From contig JAZSMJ010000006.1 in assembly GCA_045535815.1 (NCBI GenBank), positions 7,791 to 71,790 of the forward strand: 64,000 bases of DNA, read 5' to 3'. The DNA comes from JAZSMJ01 sp045535815. GTDB taxonomy: Bacteria; Bacillota; Clostridia; Oscillospirales; CAG-272. Numbering within the stretch: position 1 is the stretch's first letter; every line of letters begins with the position of its first letter. The translations under genes were made by a program, and so were the position numbers. Positions 44,557 through 52,297 of the stretch are shown here, piece by piece. Below the pieces are notes generated by a model. That model did no database searches. It was not told the DNA's origin and saw nothing but the letters and a program-made list of their open reading frames with translations.

Positions 44557-45651
44557 TTATTTAACATTCCACTCGCCCGCATATTCAGAAAGGCGTTCCT
44601 TGATTTTAATAAAATCATCTTTTTTTCGTATTTTATCAAAAACGGGGTCTTCCATTTTCTTGAGTAGCATTGACGCATCGTTTTCAATAGAATCTGTAGC
44701 CCATGTGCCATGCTCTTTGCCACGAAAAACAAGGGATGTCTGTTCTTCATAAACAGATGTAATAAATTTTATGGCGTGTTCCTCGGCCAAAGAAAGATGG
44801 TGCAAAGCCTTTTCATAGTCTTCTTTTATTGCATAATAAAAGGCTTGTTCACGATGAGTGTCGCATAAATGAGTATGATAAAATCCGAAATCACCGTTTT
44901 CAAAAAACAAATGTAACAATGCAATACGTTTATCCCGAATGATAGCAGCTTCCTCAGGTGTGTATACCATCTCCCCTGAATCCATTTTTGTTTGTAAAGA
45001 GAATAAGCTATTTGAAAGGAATTGAAGCAAATTAAAAGTTTTAATCTGCTTAGAGTCATATGCTTTATTTCCTGAATAAACCATACTAAGCAACATTTCT
45101 TGTGAAACGGACATAAATGGCATAGAATTTGCCATTTTTACGGCTTCATCCAATCGATCAACATCTTTATAAGAAAAACACAGAATCTGAATTGCACTAT
45201 GCCTTTGATGATCATCTGTACTATGTTTAAGTATTTTTTCTCCCCATTTTATTGTCTCATCGAGATATTTGCGGTCTCCTGTAACATCTTTTTGCCAAAA
45301 AGAAACACACATAAGATTATCTATGATATCGCAATTATCGGGATATATTCGCAGCCCGTCTTCCAATATTTTGCGTGCTTTCTCCAAATGTCCTCGGCTT
45401 GAATATTTGTGAGCTTCATCACAAATTGCACTTATATTTTTTTGCTTTTGTACAAGATCAATTTCTAAAAGTTCATCTGAAGTAACATTAAATAAATTGC
45501 AAAGTGGAGCAATAAGCGAAATGTCGGGCATCGCCATATCGGTCTCCCAGCGGCTGACTGCTTGCGGAGAAATAGAGAGAATTTCTGCAAGCTGTTCTTG
45601 TGTCATATTACGCTCACGTCGAAGCTTTTTGATTGTTTTTCCAAGACTCAT
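44557..45651 (-). CDS. XRE-family regulator with TPR-like C-terminal region
   Basis: 364 residues. Helix-turn-helix (about 1-60): MSLGKTIKKLRRERNMTQEQLAEILSISPQAVSRWETDMAMPDISLI. The remaining 300 residues are helical with TPR-like units (CDEAHKYSSRGHLEKARKILEDGLRIYPDNCDIIDNLM). Similar to quorum/peptide-type or metabolic XRE regulators of Clostridia; target unknown. RBS AAAGGAGTTATGCT before ATG. Probably autoregulated: a small inverted repeat sits just downstream of its -10. Confidence 0.88.
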   Translation of the reverse strand: MSLGKTIKKLRRERNMTQEQLAEILSISPQAVSRWETDMAMPDISLIAPLCNLFNVTSDELLEIDLVQKQKNISAICDEAHKYSSRGHLEKARKILEDGLRIYPDNCDIIDNLMCVSFWQKDVTGDRKYLDETIKWGEKILKHSTDDHQRHSAIQILCFSYKDVDRLDEAVKMANSMPFMSVSQEMLLSMVYSGNKAYDSKQIKTFNLLQFLSNSLFSLQTKMDSGEMVYTPEEAAIIRDKRIALLHLFFENGDFGFYHTHLCDTHREQAFYYAIKEDYEKALHHLSLAEEHAIKFITSVYEEQTSLVFRGKEHGTWATDSIENDASMLLKKMEDPVFDKIRKKDDFIKIKERLSEYAGEWNVK

Positions 45652-45699
45652 AGCATAACTCCTTTAATAAAAATATTTTGTCGGGCCGACTGTGATTAT

Positions 45700-45728
45700 A
45701 TTATACAATTTAGTTTGTTATCTGTCTA
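45700..45728 (-). promoter_or_regulatory. Promoter and possible operator of the XRE gene
   Basis: Minus strand: -35 TAGACA (45723-45728), 17-bp spacer, -10 TATAAT (45700-45705). Between -10 and RBS there is GTCGG-G-CCGAC (45680-45690), a possible operator covering the transcription start. Confidence 0.6.
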
Positions 45729-45833
45729 TATCTCATCAATTGGGAAAAATTCTATTTTAAATTGTTTTTTTGATGATAGAATTGACGCAATACCACGCCA
45801 GCGGTAAGTAAGTGAGCCACTGTTGGCAAAAAA

Positions 45834-45857
45834 GCCTCCCTTTTTGTAAAGGGAGGC
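45834..45857 (-). terminator. Terminator of the aldo/keto reductase gene
   Basis: GCCTCCCTTT-ACAA-AAAGGGAGGC on minus, followed by TTTTTT. Confidence 0.9.
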
Positions 45858-45937
45858 ATGATTGTTTTTGCTATATGATTATAAAAACTGTCCTTTAGAG
45901 TTCAAAGTATTGGCTTCTATTTTTTTATGGAAGTATA

Positions 45938-46888
45938 TCAGATGTTAAGCTCTGCAAGCTTTGCATCTATCTTAGCCATTTCCTCATCTGTGAGGGACCA
46001 ATCGAATGCAGCGCAGTTTTCCTTTGCTTCGTAAACGTTTCTGACTCCGCAAAGCGCTGTGCCGACGTAATCCTTCTGCGTGCTCCAGTTAAGAGCTATC
46101 TGTGCAAGCGGACGTCCGTTTTCAGCAGAGATTTCGTCAAGTGTCTTCAAAAGCTCCATGCACTTTGAGAACTTGGGTTCTTTATAAAAATCGTAGAACG
46201 TAAAGCGGAAATCAGCAGGATCCCAGTTGGGTATCTCGCGGATAGCACCGGTGAGAATTCCTGATCCGAGACTGCCGTATGTGAAGGATGAAATACCGTT
46301 TCCTGCACACCACTTCATAAGCTCTTTTTCGGTCTGATTTACCATAGAGTAAGGGGGCTGTATAACGTCGATCTCAGCGGTTTTTCTGCATTCTTCAATC
46401 ATAGCCTGATCAAAGTTAGAAACACCGAGATATCTGATCTTGCCCTGCTTTTTAAGATCAAGCATTGCTCCCATGGTCTCTTCAAAAGGAGTGTTAGGAT
46501 CAGGCCAGTGCACGAAATAAAAGTCAATATAATCAACGTCAAGTCTTTTGAGTGAATCATCGCACTCTTTAAAGCAGTTCTTTCTTGAACCGTCACGCGG
46601 AACCTCAGCATTTACACCCTGATCGAATCCGATACCAAATTTTGTAGCTACATAAATCTTGTCTCTGGGCAATCCTTTAATAGCTCTGCCTACGATTTCC
46701 TCGGAGACACCGCTGTTATAGAACGGCGCAGTATCGATAAGGTTAACACCTTGATCGAACATATAGTGAATGGCGTCAATCGAATCCTTTTCGGTAACTT
46801 CACCGTATCTTGCTCCGCCTATAGCCCACGTTCCGACTGCAAGTGCGGAAACGTCAACTCCGGCATTTTGTAAATGTTTGTAACGCAT
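45938..46888 (-). CDS. Aldo/keto reductase
   Basis: 316 residues. Signature MRYKHLQNAGVDVSALAVGTWAIGG, catalytic tetrad region IDTAPFYNSGVSEEIVG (Asp, Tyr), Lys in YVATKFG and HWPDP (His), and a late ALCGVRNVYEAKEN for NADPH binding. NADPH-dependent carbonyl reductase of the AKR family related to L-glyceraldehyde/YghZ-type enzymes; substrate not predicted. Single gene with own promoter and terminator. Confidence 0.92.
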   Translation of the reverse strand: MRYKHLQNAGVDVSALAVGTWAIGGARYGEVTEKDSIDAIHYMFDQGVNLIDTAPFYNSGVSEEIVGRAIKGLPRDKIYVATKFGIGFDQGVNAEVPRDGSRKNCFKECDDSLKRLDVDYIDFYFVHWPDPNTPFEETMGAMLDLKKQGKIRYLGVSNFDQAMIEECRKTAEIDVIQPPYSMVNQTEKELMKWCAGNGISSFTYGSLGSGILTGAIREIPNWDPADFRFTFYDFYKEPKFSKCMELLKTLDEISAENGRPLAQIALNWSTQKDYVGTALCGVRNVYEAKENCAAFDWSLTDEEMAKIDAKLAELNI

Positions 46889-46921
46889 ATTAAATCCTCC
46901 TTAAAAAGATTTCATAAGTTT

Positions 46922-46968
46922 ATTATAGCAACATAAAAATAATATTTAAATACTATTTTGAAAATAGT
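46922..46968 (-). promoter_or_regulatory. Promoter with palindromic site upstream of aldo/keto reductase gene
   Basis: Minus strand: -10 TATAAT (46922-46927), 17-bp spacer, weak -35 TTTAAA (46945-46950), with a perfect 17-bp palindrome ACTATTTT-G-AAAATAGT (46952-46968) touching the -35. The weak -35 plus adjacent palindrome suggests an activator-type operator. Confidence 0.5.
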
Positions 46969-47068
46969 GAACATAATGTCAAATGACGAAGCGACTTATC
47001 CTTTAAAAAGCAAGTTTTTTTGTTCTTTTAAAAACTGCTTATCATACTTTTTGTTAAACAGTTTAAAT

Positions 47069-47096
47069 AAAACCGGATTCATGAGAATCCGGTTTT
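47069..47096. terminator. Terminator after the B12-activation-domain gene
   Basis: AAAACCGGATTC-ATGA-GAATCCGGTTTT, 12-bp stem, T-run on minus. Ends the minus-strand operon. Confidence 0.88.
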
Positions 47097-47109
47097 AATT
47101 TAATACTAT

Positions 47110-47778
47110 TTAAACTTGATGAGCGTTGTAGGGCATTCTTCTGTTAGGACAGGAAATTCTGGGGCAGAGCATACAGTTTTCGTATTCTTTTTCAGATGCG
47201 AAAAATATTCCGGATCCCGATTTTGAAGGAAGCATCAAGAAGCTTTCGGTCAGTATGACTCCGGTATCCTCAAATGCAGTTTTAAGAATGTCAAACAGCT
47301 GTCTTTGACCGCTGATGGGCCATTCCTTTAAAGAACCGGGATTAACTGCAGCAATTTTATCCGCTTTTATGAAATTATCTATTACATACTGCCTTGTTTT
47401 CATCATAAAAGCATAGAGATATAATTCGCATATCGAATCTGCAATATAATTTTCTATAGGGTCTTCTTTAGTGCTTTTCCAATCGTCAAGCTCTCTGCCG
47501 CAGCTTACAACGTACGGATAAAGATATTGCTGATCCTTTGTTAATGATGCAACGTGAGAAGAATCGATAGTAACGCCGTCTATTATCAGCTTTTCACCGT
47601 CGTTGAATTCAGGCTCGGATTCAATTATAAGTGCCTTGGGATTGGCAATTTTTTCTGCTTCGCCAAGAAGTGCTTTAACCGTATCTGCATCGTCTTCCCA
47701 TTGAGCTATCAATTTATCCGTTTTTATATCTTCTGCAGAAATCGGAAGGTCTGACGCAGTTAAATTAAACTTTTTCAT
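47110..47778 (-). CDS. Vitamin B12-dependent methionine synthase activation-domain protein
   Basis: 222 residues from ATG 47776-47778 (GAGAGG before it). Recognised as a stand-alone MetH activation-like domain: AVNPGSLKEWPISGQRQLFDIL and C-terminal CMLCPRISCPNRRMPY. In MetH this domain binds SAM for reductive reactivation; the full-length enzyme is not here. Stand-alone copies exist in Clostridia; partner unknown. Directly follows the NERD gene. Confidence 0.8.
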   Translation of the reverse strand: MKKFNLTASDLPISAEDIKTDKLIAQWEDDADTVKALLGEAEKIANPKALIIESEPEFNDGEKLIIDGVTIDSSHVASLTKDQQYLYPYVVSCGRELDDWKSTKEDPIENYIADSICELYLYAFMMKTRQYVIDNFIKADKIAAVNPGSLKEWPISGQRQLFDILKTAFEDTGVILTESFLMLPSKSGSGIFFASEKEYENCMLCPRISCPNRRMPYNAHQV

Positions 47779-47789
47779 AACTAAACCTC

Positions 47790-48476
47790 TCAATTGTCAC
47801 TATGTTTCTTATCTCGAGCTTTAATGCTTTTGATATGCTTTCTTTTTACACCGAAGCATCTGACTGCATTTGCAGCGATGGAGTTTGATACTCTGTGTAT
47901 TTCGTGATTGGATATAGAACGAATTGCGCTCTTGTCCTTCAAATATTTTACAAGGGTGTCAGCATAGGTAAGATTTTCATAGCGGTGCTTGAATTTTACG
48001 TTCTGATCGGCAAAAACAACCACGCTGTGCATTGGAATGTTATATATGCCGTCACGCTTTAATACGTCGCTTACGGCTCTGATATGAGCTGCGTTTTGCT
48101 CAAAAGGATTATGAAACGCAAGATGCTTTTCTCCGTAGTGCTGACACCAATCACCCATAGCAGGGTTGTCTATAAAGCCTTTGCTGCCTTTAACTTCAAT
48201 AACGAATATTCCGGCTTTTGTAACCAGAAGAATGTCGATCTCAGTAACCTTATCGGTATTATAAGCGCTTTTAGGGAGATAAATGTTTCTGAAAACGTTT
48301 TTGGGATTAAAAGCAAGCTTTACAAGCTTTGAAATATAATTTTCAGTTTCGCGGCCGTATTTAAGTATATCCTTTGATGCTTTAGCCGATGCCACTTTCT
48401 TGTATATAAAAAGGAATATAATAAGCAGTAACAGCAGAAAAACAACTGCGCCTAATGCTATTAAAAAGTATTTCAT
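47790..48476 (-). CDS. NERD-domain membrane protein
   Basis: 228 residues from ATG 48474-48476 (AGAGGTTTAAA before). One N-terminal transmembrane helix (FLIALGAVVFLLLLLIIFLFIY), then a NERD nuclease-related domain: TEIDILLVTKAGIFVIEVKGSKGFI, with the D-x(n)-EVK nuclease-type motif, and a DQNVKF / basic C-terminus (KRKHIKSIKARDKKHS). Membrane-anchored, cytosolic domain; function unknown. Confidence 0.88.
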   Translation of the reverse strand: MKYFLIALGAVVFLLLLLIIFLFIYKKVASAKASKDILKYGRETENYISKLVKLAFNPKNVFRNIYLPKSAYNTDKVTEIDILLVTKAGIFVIEVKGSKGFIDNPAMGDWCQHYGEKHLAFHNPFEQNAAHIRAVSDVLKRDGIYNIPMHSVVVFADQNVKFKHRYENLTYADTLVKYLKDKSAIRSISNHEIHRVSNSIAANAVRCFGVKRKHIKSIKARDKKHSDN

Positions 48477-48504
48477 TTTAAACCTCTGTATTATTAAACA
48501 AAAA

Positions 48505-48534
48505 GGCGGAAGCAAGATAAGCCATGCTGCCGCC
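48505..48534 (-). terminator. Terminator after acyl carrier protein gene
   Basis: GGCGG-CAGCA ... TGCT-T-CCGCC stem (one A-G mismatch) on minus, followed by TTTTTG. Separates the ligase-ACP pair from the NERD/B12 pair, perhaps incompletely as no second promoter is obvious. Confidence 0.7.
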
Positions 48535-48550
48535 GTATTTGCATAGGTAA

Positions 48551-48781
48551 TTATGCTCCGGTAATCTCAGAAAGATAATTTACTATATCGCCTACGGTGA
48601 TAAAGCCGTGTATATCCTCGTCCTTAACTTCGATGCTGTACTTTTCTTCGCAGAGAAGAATAAGATCCGCAAGCTCCAAAGAGTTGATACCGAGATCGTT
48701 TACAAGCTCAGATTCGGGCTTGATGGTGTCTGCATCGATCTGCAAATTTTCAACAAGAATATTTTTTACTTCTTCAAACAT
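48551..48781 (-). CDS. Acyl carrier protein
   Basis: 76 residues, phosphopantetheine Ser S34 in DLGINSLELADLI (instead of the usual GxDSL). Acidic four-helix fold typical of ACP. The fatty-acid synthase genes are not adjacent; it is paired with an AMP-ligase 30 bases upstream, so it may be a dedicated carrier rather than AcpP. Confidence 0.88.
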   Translation of the reverse strand: MFEEVKNILVENLQIDADTIKPESELVNDLGINSLELADLILLCEEKYSIEVKDEDIHGFITVGDIVNYLSEITGA

Positions 48782-48811
48782 AATATAAATCCTCCGATGT
48801 ATGTGTAAAAA

Positions 48812-50512
48812 TTATTTAACGGTAAATCTTTTGATCTTTCTTGACGTGGTCTTTTCAAATTCAGTATCACGCAGCTCGATCTCACGTATCTGCTTGAAAG
48901 AGGGCAGATTTTTATTGATTTTATTTACTTCAGCCTTGATGGTCTCGTATATTTCATCCTTTGATACGTCTTTAAACATATCATAATTCGGATATACTAT
49001 CGCAGTAATAACCGGCTCATTATTTGCGTTATTTCTTCCAATAACTACAGATTCTGCAATCATATCGCATCTGCCGAGATATTCCTCGATCTCTTCGGGG
49101 AAAACGTTCTTTCCGTTAGAAAGGATAATAACGTTTTTCTTTCTTCCGGTGATGAAAATATAGTTTTTATCATCTATATATCCGATATCTCCGGTGCGGA
49201 ACCATCCGTCTTCTGTAAATACTTCCTTTGTAGCCTCTTCGTTCTTGTAATATCCGAGCATAACGTTTTCGCCCTTTACAAGAATCTCTCCCGTGCCGTC
49301 CTCAGCCGGATGGTCAATCTTGACCTGACAGCCCCAAACGGGTTGACCGACGGATCTGTATTTTATTTTTCCGGGGGAATTGACGGCAACCAAGGGTGCA
49401 CATTCGGTAATTCCATAGCCTTCGAGAACGATTATTCCGAAGCTGTTAAAGTCCTTTATAAGCTGAGGATTCAGCGGAGCGCCACCACAAACGATCGAAC
49501 GAAGATTGCCGCCGAGAGCACCTGTTATCTGCGCAAAAAGCTTTCCTCTGAGGTCAATGCCTATCTTAAGAAGAGCATCACTTAAAGCCATTGCTGTACG
49601 AACCTTTTTACGCATTCCTTTTTTATCTATCTCAAGCCATATCTTTTTGTACATAGTCTCAACAAAAAGAGGTACAAGCATAAGAGCGTTCGGCTTGAAA
49701 TATCCGAAATTGCGAAGTGCATTTTTTAAACTGTCGTTTATAAAAATTGATGCGCCGAGATTTGAAATAGCAAAGTGCCCGCAGGTGACCTCATATGAAT
49801 GATTCATAGGAAGAACCGACACAAAGGTGTTGCGGTCATCATACTCCATAGACTGACACGCTGCATTCGTTGCGGCAGTAAGATTATGCTGAGAAAGCAT
49901 AACTCCCTTGCTCGTTCCGGTAGTTCCTGATGTGAAGAGAAGGGCTACCATCTTTTCCATATCGATCTTATGATCAACAAATACGGTGTTACCGCCCTCA
50001 AGCTCTTTCTTACCCTCTTCGAGAAGATAATTTATTGCAATAACATCATCCGCAGACATATCTTCGGATGAATCGTGTATCGGAATGAAAAACTTGACGT
50101 TTGGTAACTGTTCTCTGTAATTGATAAGTCTATTATTGAAGCTTTCGGTATAAACGATAGCGCACGCTTCACTCAGGTTGAGAAAATTGATTATTTCTTG
50201 ATCGGCAAGCTCTTTATCAAGCGGAATAATAACACCGCCACCGTTTACAGCAGCGTAATATGCTGTCATATAATAGGGGTGTGTTTCACCAATAACGGCA
50301 ATGTTCTTTCCCATAATGCCGAGCTTTGCAAACGCTGTACCGAGATAATTCATATTATTATAATGCTCAAGATATGTTATTCTGCATTCTTTTTTATTTT
50401 GCATATAATAATAAAGAACGTTATCGGGATATAAATCAGCACTTGATTTTACAAGATCTCTAAGATCAGTTATGATTTTGGGAGTCTTATTTGCTTTCAG
50501 TTTGATAGGCAT
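48812..50512 (-). CDS. AMP-dependent acyl-CoA/acyl-ACP synthetase
   Basis: 566 residues from ATG 50510-50512 (GAAAGGA before; the longer frame to 50635 is rejected). Motifs: LFTSGTTGTSKGVMLSQ (P-loop-like A3), ITGALGGNLRSIVCGGAPLN, GYGITECAPLVA, GDIGYIDDKNYIFITGRKK and the C-terminal lysine in FEKTTSRKIKRF. Long-chain acyl-CoA ligase-like; likely activates a fatty acid and loads the adjacent ACP (inferred). Confidence 0.88.
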   Translation of the reverse strand: MPIKLKANKTPKIITDLRDLVKSSADLYPDNVLYYYMQNKKECRITYLEHYNNMNYLGTAFAKLGIMGKNIAVIGETHPYYMTAYYAAVNGGGVIIPLDKELADQEIINFLNLSEACAIVYTESFNNRLINYREQLPNVKFFIPIHDSSEDMSADDVIAINYLLEEGKKELEGGNTVFVDHKIDMEKMVALLFTSGTTGTSKGVMLSQHNLTAATNAACQSMEYDDRNTFVSVLPMNHSYEVTCGHFAISNLGASIFINDSLKNALRNFGYFKPNALMLVPLFVETMYKKIWLEIDKKGMRKKVRTAMALSDALLKIGIDLRGKLFAQITGALGGNLRSIVCGGAPLNPQLIKDFNSFGIIVLEGYGITECAPLVAVNSPGKIKYRSVGQPVWGCQVKIDHPAEDGTGEILVKGENVMLGYYKNEEATKEVFTEDGWFRTGDIGYIDDKNYIFITGRKKNVIILSNGKNVFPEEIEEYLGRCDMIAESVVIGRNNANNEPVITAIVYPNYDMFKDVSKDEIYETIKAEVNKINKNLPSFKQIREIELRDTEFEKTTSRKIKRFTVK

Positions 50513-50563
50513 ATGTACGTTCCTTTCATAATACAACTGATAGTTACAAAATGACCATCCATT

Positions 50564-50592
50564 ATTATACAAAACAAAAATATTTTTGTCAA
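50564..50592 (-). promoter_or_regulatory. Sigma-A promoter for ligase-ACP
   Basis: Minus strand: -35 TTGACA (50587-50592), 17-bp spacer, -10 TATAAT (50564-50569), perfect consensus, 52 bases before the ATG. Confidence 0.8.
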
Positions 50593-50659
50593 CAAGTAAA
50601 AATGGGTTTGATACTGTATGTAAAGTAAATATCAAAAAAACATTAGGTATATTATAGGG

Positions 50660-50688
50660 TTGACTTTTTCATCGATTGGTGTTAGAAT
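50660..50688 (+). promoter_or_regulatory. Sigma-A promoter for mgtC
   Basis: -35 TTGACT (50660-50665), 17-bp spacer, -10 TAGAAT (50683-50688), about 68 bases before the ATG. Confidence 0.65.
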
Positions 50689-50755
50689 CTTTATCATCAA
50701 AAATTATTACTGTATATTTAGAGCAAATAGCTTGTATCAACGAAAGGATAATATT

Positions 50756-51472
50756 ATGTTTGATTGGTATCAGGAGGCAGTATACATTTTCAGGATACTT
50801 TTATCGGGCGTATGCGGTATACTGGTTGGACTTGAAAGGAAAAACCGTTCAAAGGAAGCGGGAATACGCACCCATTTCGTAGTTGCGTGCGGTGCGGCAT
50901 TGATTATGATAATATCAAAATACGCATTCTTTGACGTCATTAGCGGTGAAGCCTTTTCCGGAGCTGATATAAGACTCGATCCTTCACGAGTTGCTTCAAC
51001 GATAGCAAGCGGTATAGGTTTTCTCGGTGCAGGTATGATTTTTGTGCAAAAGAATACCGTAAAGGGTCTTACAACAGCGGCAGGAATATGGACAACGTCG
51101 GGTATCGGTATGGCGATAGGCTCGGGTATGTATATCCTTGGCGTTTCTGTGACGTTTATAATACTAATTGCACAGCTTATCCTTCATCTTAATTTCAGAC
51201 GGCTAAGAAATACCAAAACCAAGCTTTTAACAGTAAAGGACGTGTGCGAAGAGGGATATCAGCAGTATATTTCCGATGAATTTCAGAAAAATAAAATAAG
51301 TATCAGGGAAACGTCAATAGAAAGTTCGCAGGACGGTGAAAAAAGAAATTACAGATTTGTAATAGACGTTCCGTCTGAGATAAACGAAGAAGAAATAATG
51401 ATGTTAACAAAATACAGAAGCAGTATAAGGAACCACACAAAAAATAAAGATATCGAACAATCGATGGAATAA
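50756..51472 (+). CDS. MgtC/SapB family membrane protein
   Basis: 238 residues from ATG 50756 (GAAAGGATAATATT). About four membrane helices with ILLSGVCGILVGLERKNRSKEAGIRTH, GIGFLGAGMIFVQKNTVKGLTTAAGIW and GSGMYILGVSVTFIILIAQ, all MgtC signatures, then a soluble C-terminal ACT-like region. MgtC proteins affect Mg2+ and F1Fo-ATPase homeostasis; here only family membership is supported. Confidence 0.9.
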   Translation: MFDWYQEAVYIFRILLSGVCGILVGLERKNRSKEAGIRTHFVVACGAALIMIISKYAFFDVISGEAFSGADIRLDPSRVASTIASGIGFLGAGMIFVQKNTVKGLTTAAGIWTTSGIGMAIGSGMYILGVSVTFIILIAQLILHLNFRRLRNTKTKLLTVKDVCEEGYQQYISDEFQKNKISIRETSIESSQDGEKRNYRFVIDVPSEINEEEIMMLTKYRSSIRNHTKNKDIEQSME

Positions 51473-51526
51473 ATCAGCAGGGTAATTTTTATTTCTTCTT
51501 TCTAAATTAAATATTTGGTAAAACTC

Positions 51527-51556
51527 TTGACAAACGCATCATGACTTTGCTATAAT
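51527..51556 (+). promoter_or_regulatory. Promoter of tRNA-Leu
   Basis: -35 TTGACA (51527-51532), 18-bp spacer, -10 TATAAT (51551-51556), 38 bases before the tRNA. Confidence 0.85.
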
Positions 51557-51594
51557 AATGTCTGTCAATCGGAAAGATTGGTAAATATCATAAT

Positions 51595-51681
51595 GCGGGT
51601 ATGGCGGAATTGGCAGACGCGCTAGATTCAGGTTCTAGTGGGGGCAACTTCGTGAAGGTTCAAGTCCTTTTACCCGCACCA
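51595..51681 (+). tRNA. tRNA-Leu (CAG)
   Basis: Cloverleaf with 7-bp acceptor stem GCGGGTA/TACCCGC, anticodon stem CTAGA/TCTAG with loop TTCAGGT (anticodon CAG), a long class II variable arm and encoded CCA at 51679-51681. Reads CUG. It is the left edge of the accessory island. Confidence 0.97.
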
Positions 51682-51683
51682 CT

Positions 51684-51723
51684 AAAAAAGTCACTTTTGT
51701 CTACCGACAAAGGTGACCTTTTT
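51684..51723 (+). terminator. tRNA-Leu terminator, element-type core
   Basis: GTCACTTTTGTC-TACC-GACAAAGGTGAC stem with A-run before and T-run after. The core TTTGTC-TACC-GACAAA is shared with the terminators at 54915-54956 and 55776-55821. Confidence 0.9.
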
Positions 51724-51728
51724 TAATG

Positions 51729-51890
51729 ATATCCGTTCCTTGCGGAACGGGTGATATATCTTCGATATGATATCGCACTTCGTGCGATGATATATGCCTG
51801 CGGCATATGAATGAACGGATATTATATCATGCTTGCGTAGCAAGTATATCATGCGGAGATGCCGTATATCATATCGCGTCAGCGATATAT
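51729..51890. repeat. Left hairpin array next to tRNA-Leu
   Basis: Seven consecutive short inverted repeats joined by TGATATA/TATATCAT linkers: CCGTTCC-TTGC-GGAACGG (51733-51750), ATATC-TTC-GATAT, ATCGCAC-TTC-GTGCGAT (51772-51788), ATATGCC-TGC-GGCATAT (51792-51808), CTTGC-GTA-GCAAG (51832-51844), CGG-AGATG-CCG (51854-51864) and ATATCGC-GTCA-GCGATAT (51871-51888). Stem sequences differ while the pairing and linkers are kept. A second copy of GAACGGATAT at 51813 pairs with the first stem. The array ends three bases before the -35 of the next gene. Confidence 0.85.
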
Positions 51891-51892
51891 CA

Positions 51893-51921
51893 TTGAAAAG
51901 CACAATAATTTATGATATAAT
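51893..51921 (+). promoter_or_regulatory. Promoter of the four-helix-bundle gene
   Basis: -35 TTGAAA (51893-51898), 17-bp spacer, -10 TATAAT (51916-51921). The array stops at 51890, so it is upstream of, not in, this transcript. Confidence 0.7.
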
Positions 51922-51943
51922 TATCTTGAAAGAAGGTGCTATT

Positions 51944-52297
51944 ATGTCCGAAAACAAATTACTTGATCTATCTTTTGAATTTGCGGTTGCTATTGTTAAT
52001 CTTGTGGATGGCATAACTGCACCCAAAAGTTCCTATATGACCGATCAGCTCGCAAGAGCAGGTACATCGGTTGGTGCCAATATTCACGAAGCGCAGTATG
52101 CACAGAGCAAGAAAGACTTTGTTGCGAAGTTGGAAATCGCTTTGAAAGAATCCAACGAAACAAGTTATTGGTTGAAATTGATGTACGAAACCAAAAGAAG
52201 CGATATCGCTACATATCAATACACAGAGAAGCTTTGTGGTAATATCCGCAGGCTTTTGATCGCTTCTTGCAGAACCGCGAAGGAGAATTCGAAATGA
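51944..52297 (+). CDS. Four-helix-bundle (S23/bAvd-like) protein
   Basis: 117 residues from ATG 51944 (AGAAGGTGCTATT before; the longer frame to 51833 runs through the array and is rejected). Family signature ARAGTSVGANIHEAQYAQS, then KLEIALKESNETSYWLKLM, matching TIGR02436 four-helix bundles, the intervening-sequence/S23 family that also contains DGR Avd proteins. Basic and likely nucleic-acid binding. No reverse transcriptase or variable repeat is present. Overlaps the next ATG by four bases. Confidence 0.9.
   Translation: MSENKLLDLSFEFAVAIVNLVDGITAPKSSYMTDQLARAGTSVGANIHEAQYAQSKKDFVAKLEIALKESNETSYWLKLMYETKRSDIATYQYTEKLCGNIRRLLIASCRTAKENSK

Noticed and set aside
51729..51890. Hairpin array as a CRISPR array
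   Set aside because: The constant parts are only about 7-8 bases and the variable parts are palindromic. CRISPR repeats are longer and spacers are not self-complementary; no cas genes are present.
51833..51943. N-terminal extension of the four-helix protein
   Set aside because: It translates the hairpin array and promoter; the ATG at 51944 has AGAAGG and matches the family start.
51944..52297. Avd of a diversity-generating retroelement
   Set aside because: No reverse transcriptase, template repeat or variable repeat near it; the protein fits the broader S23 four-helix family.
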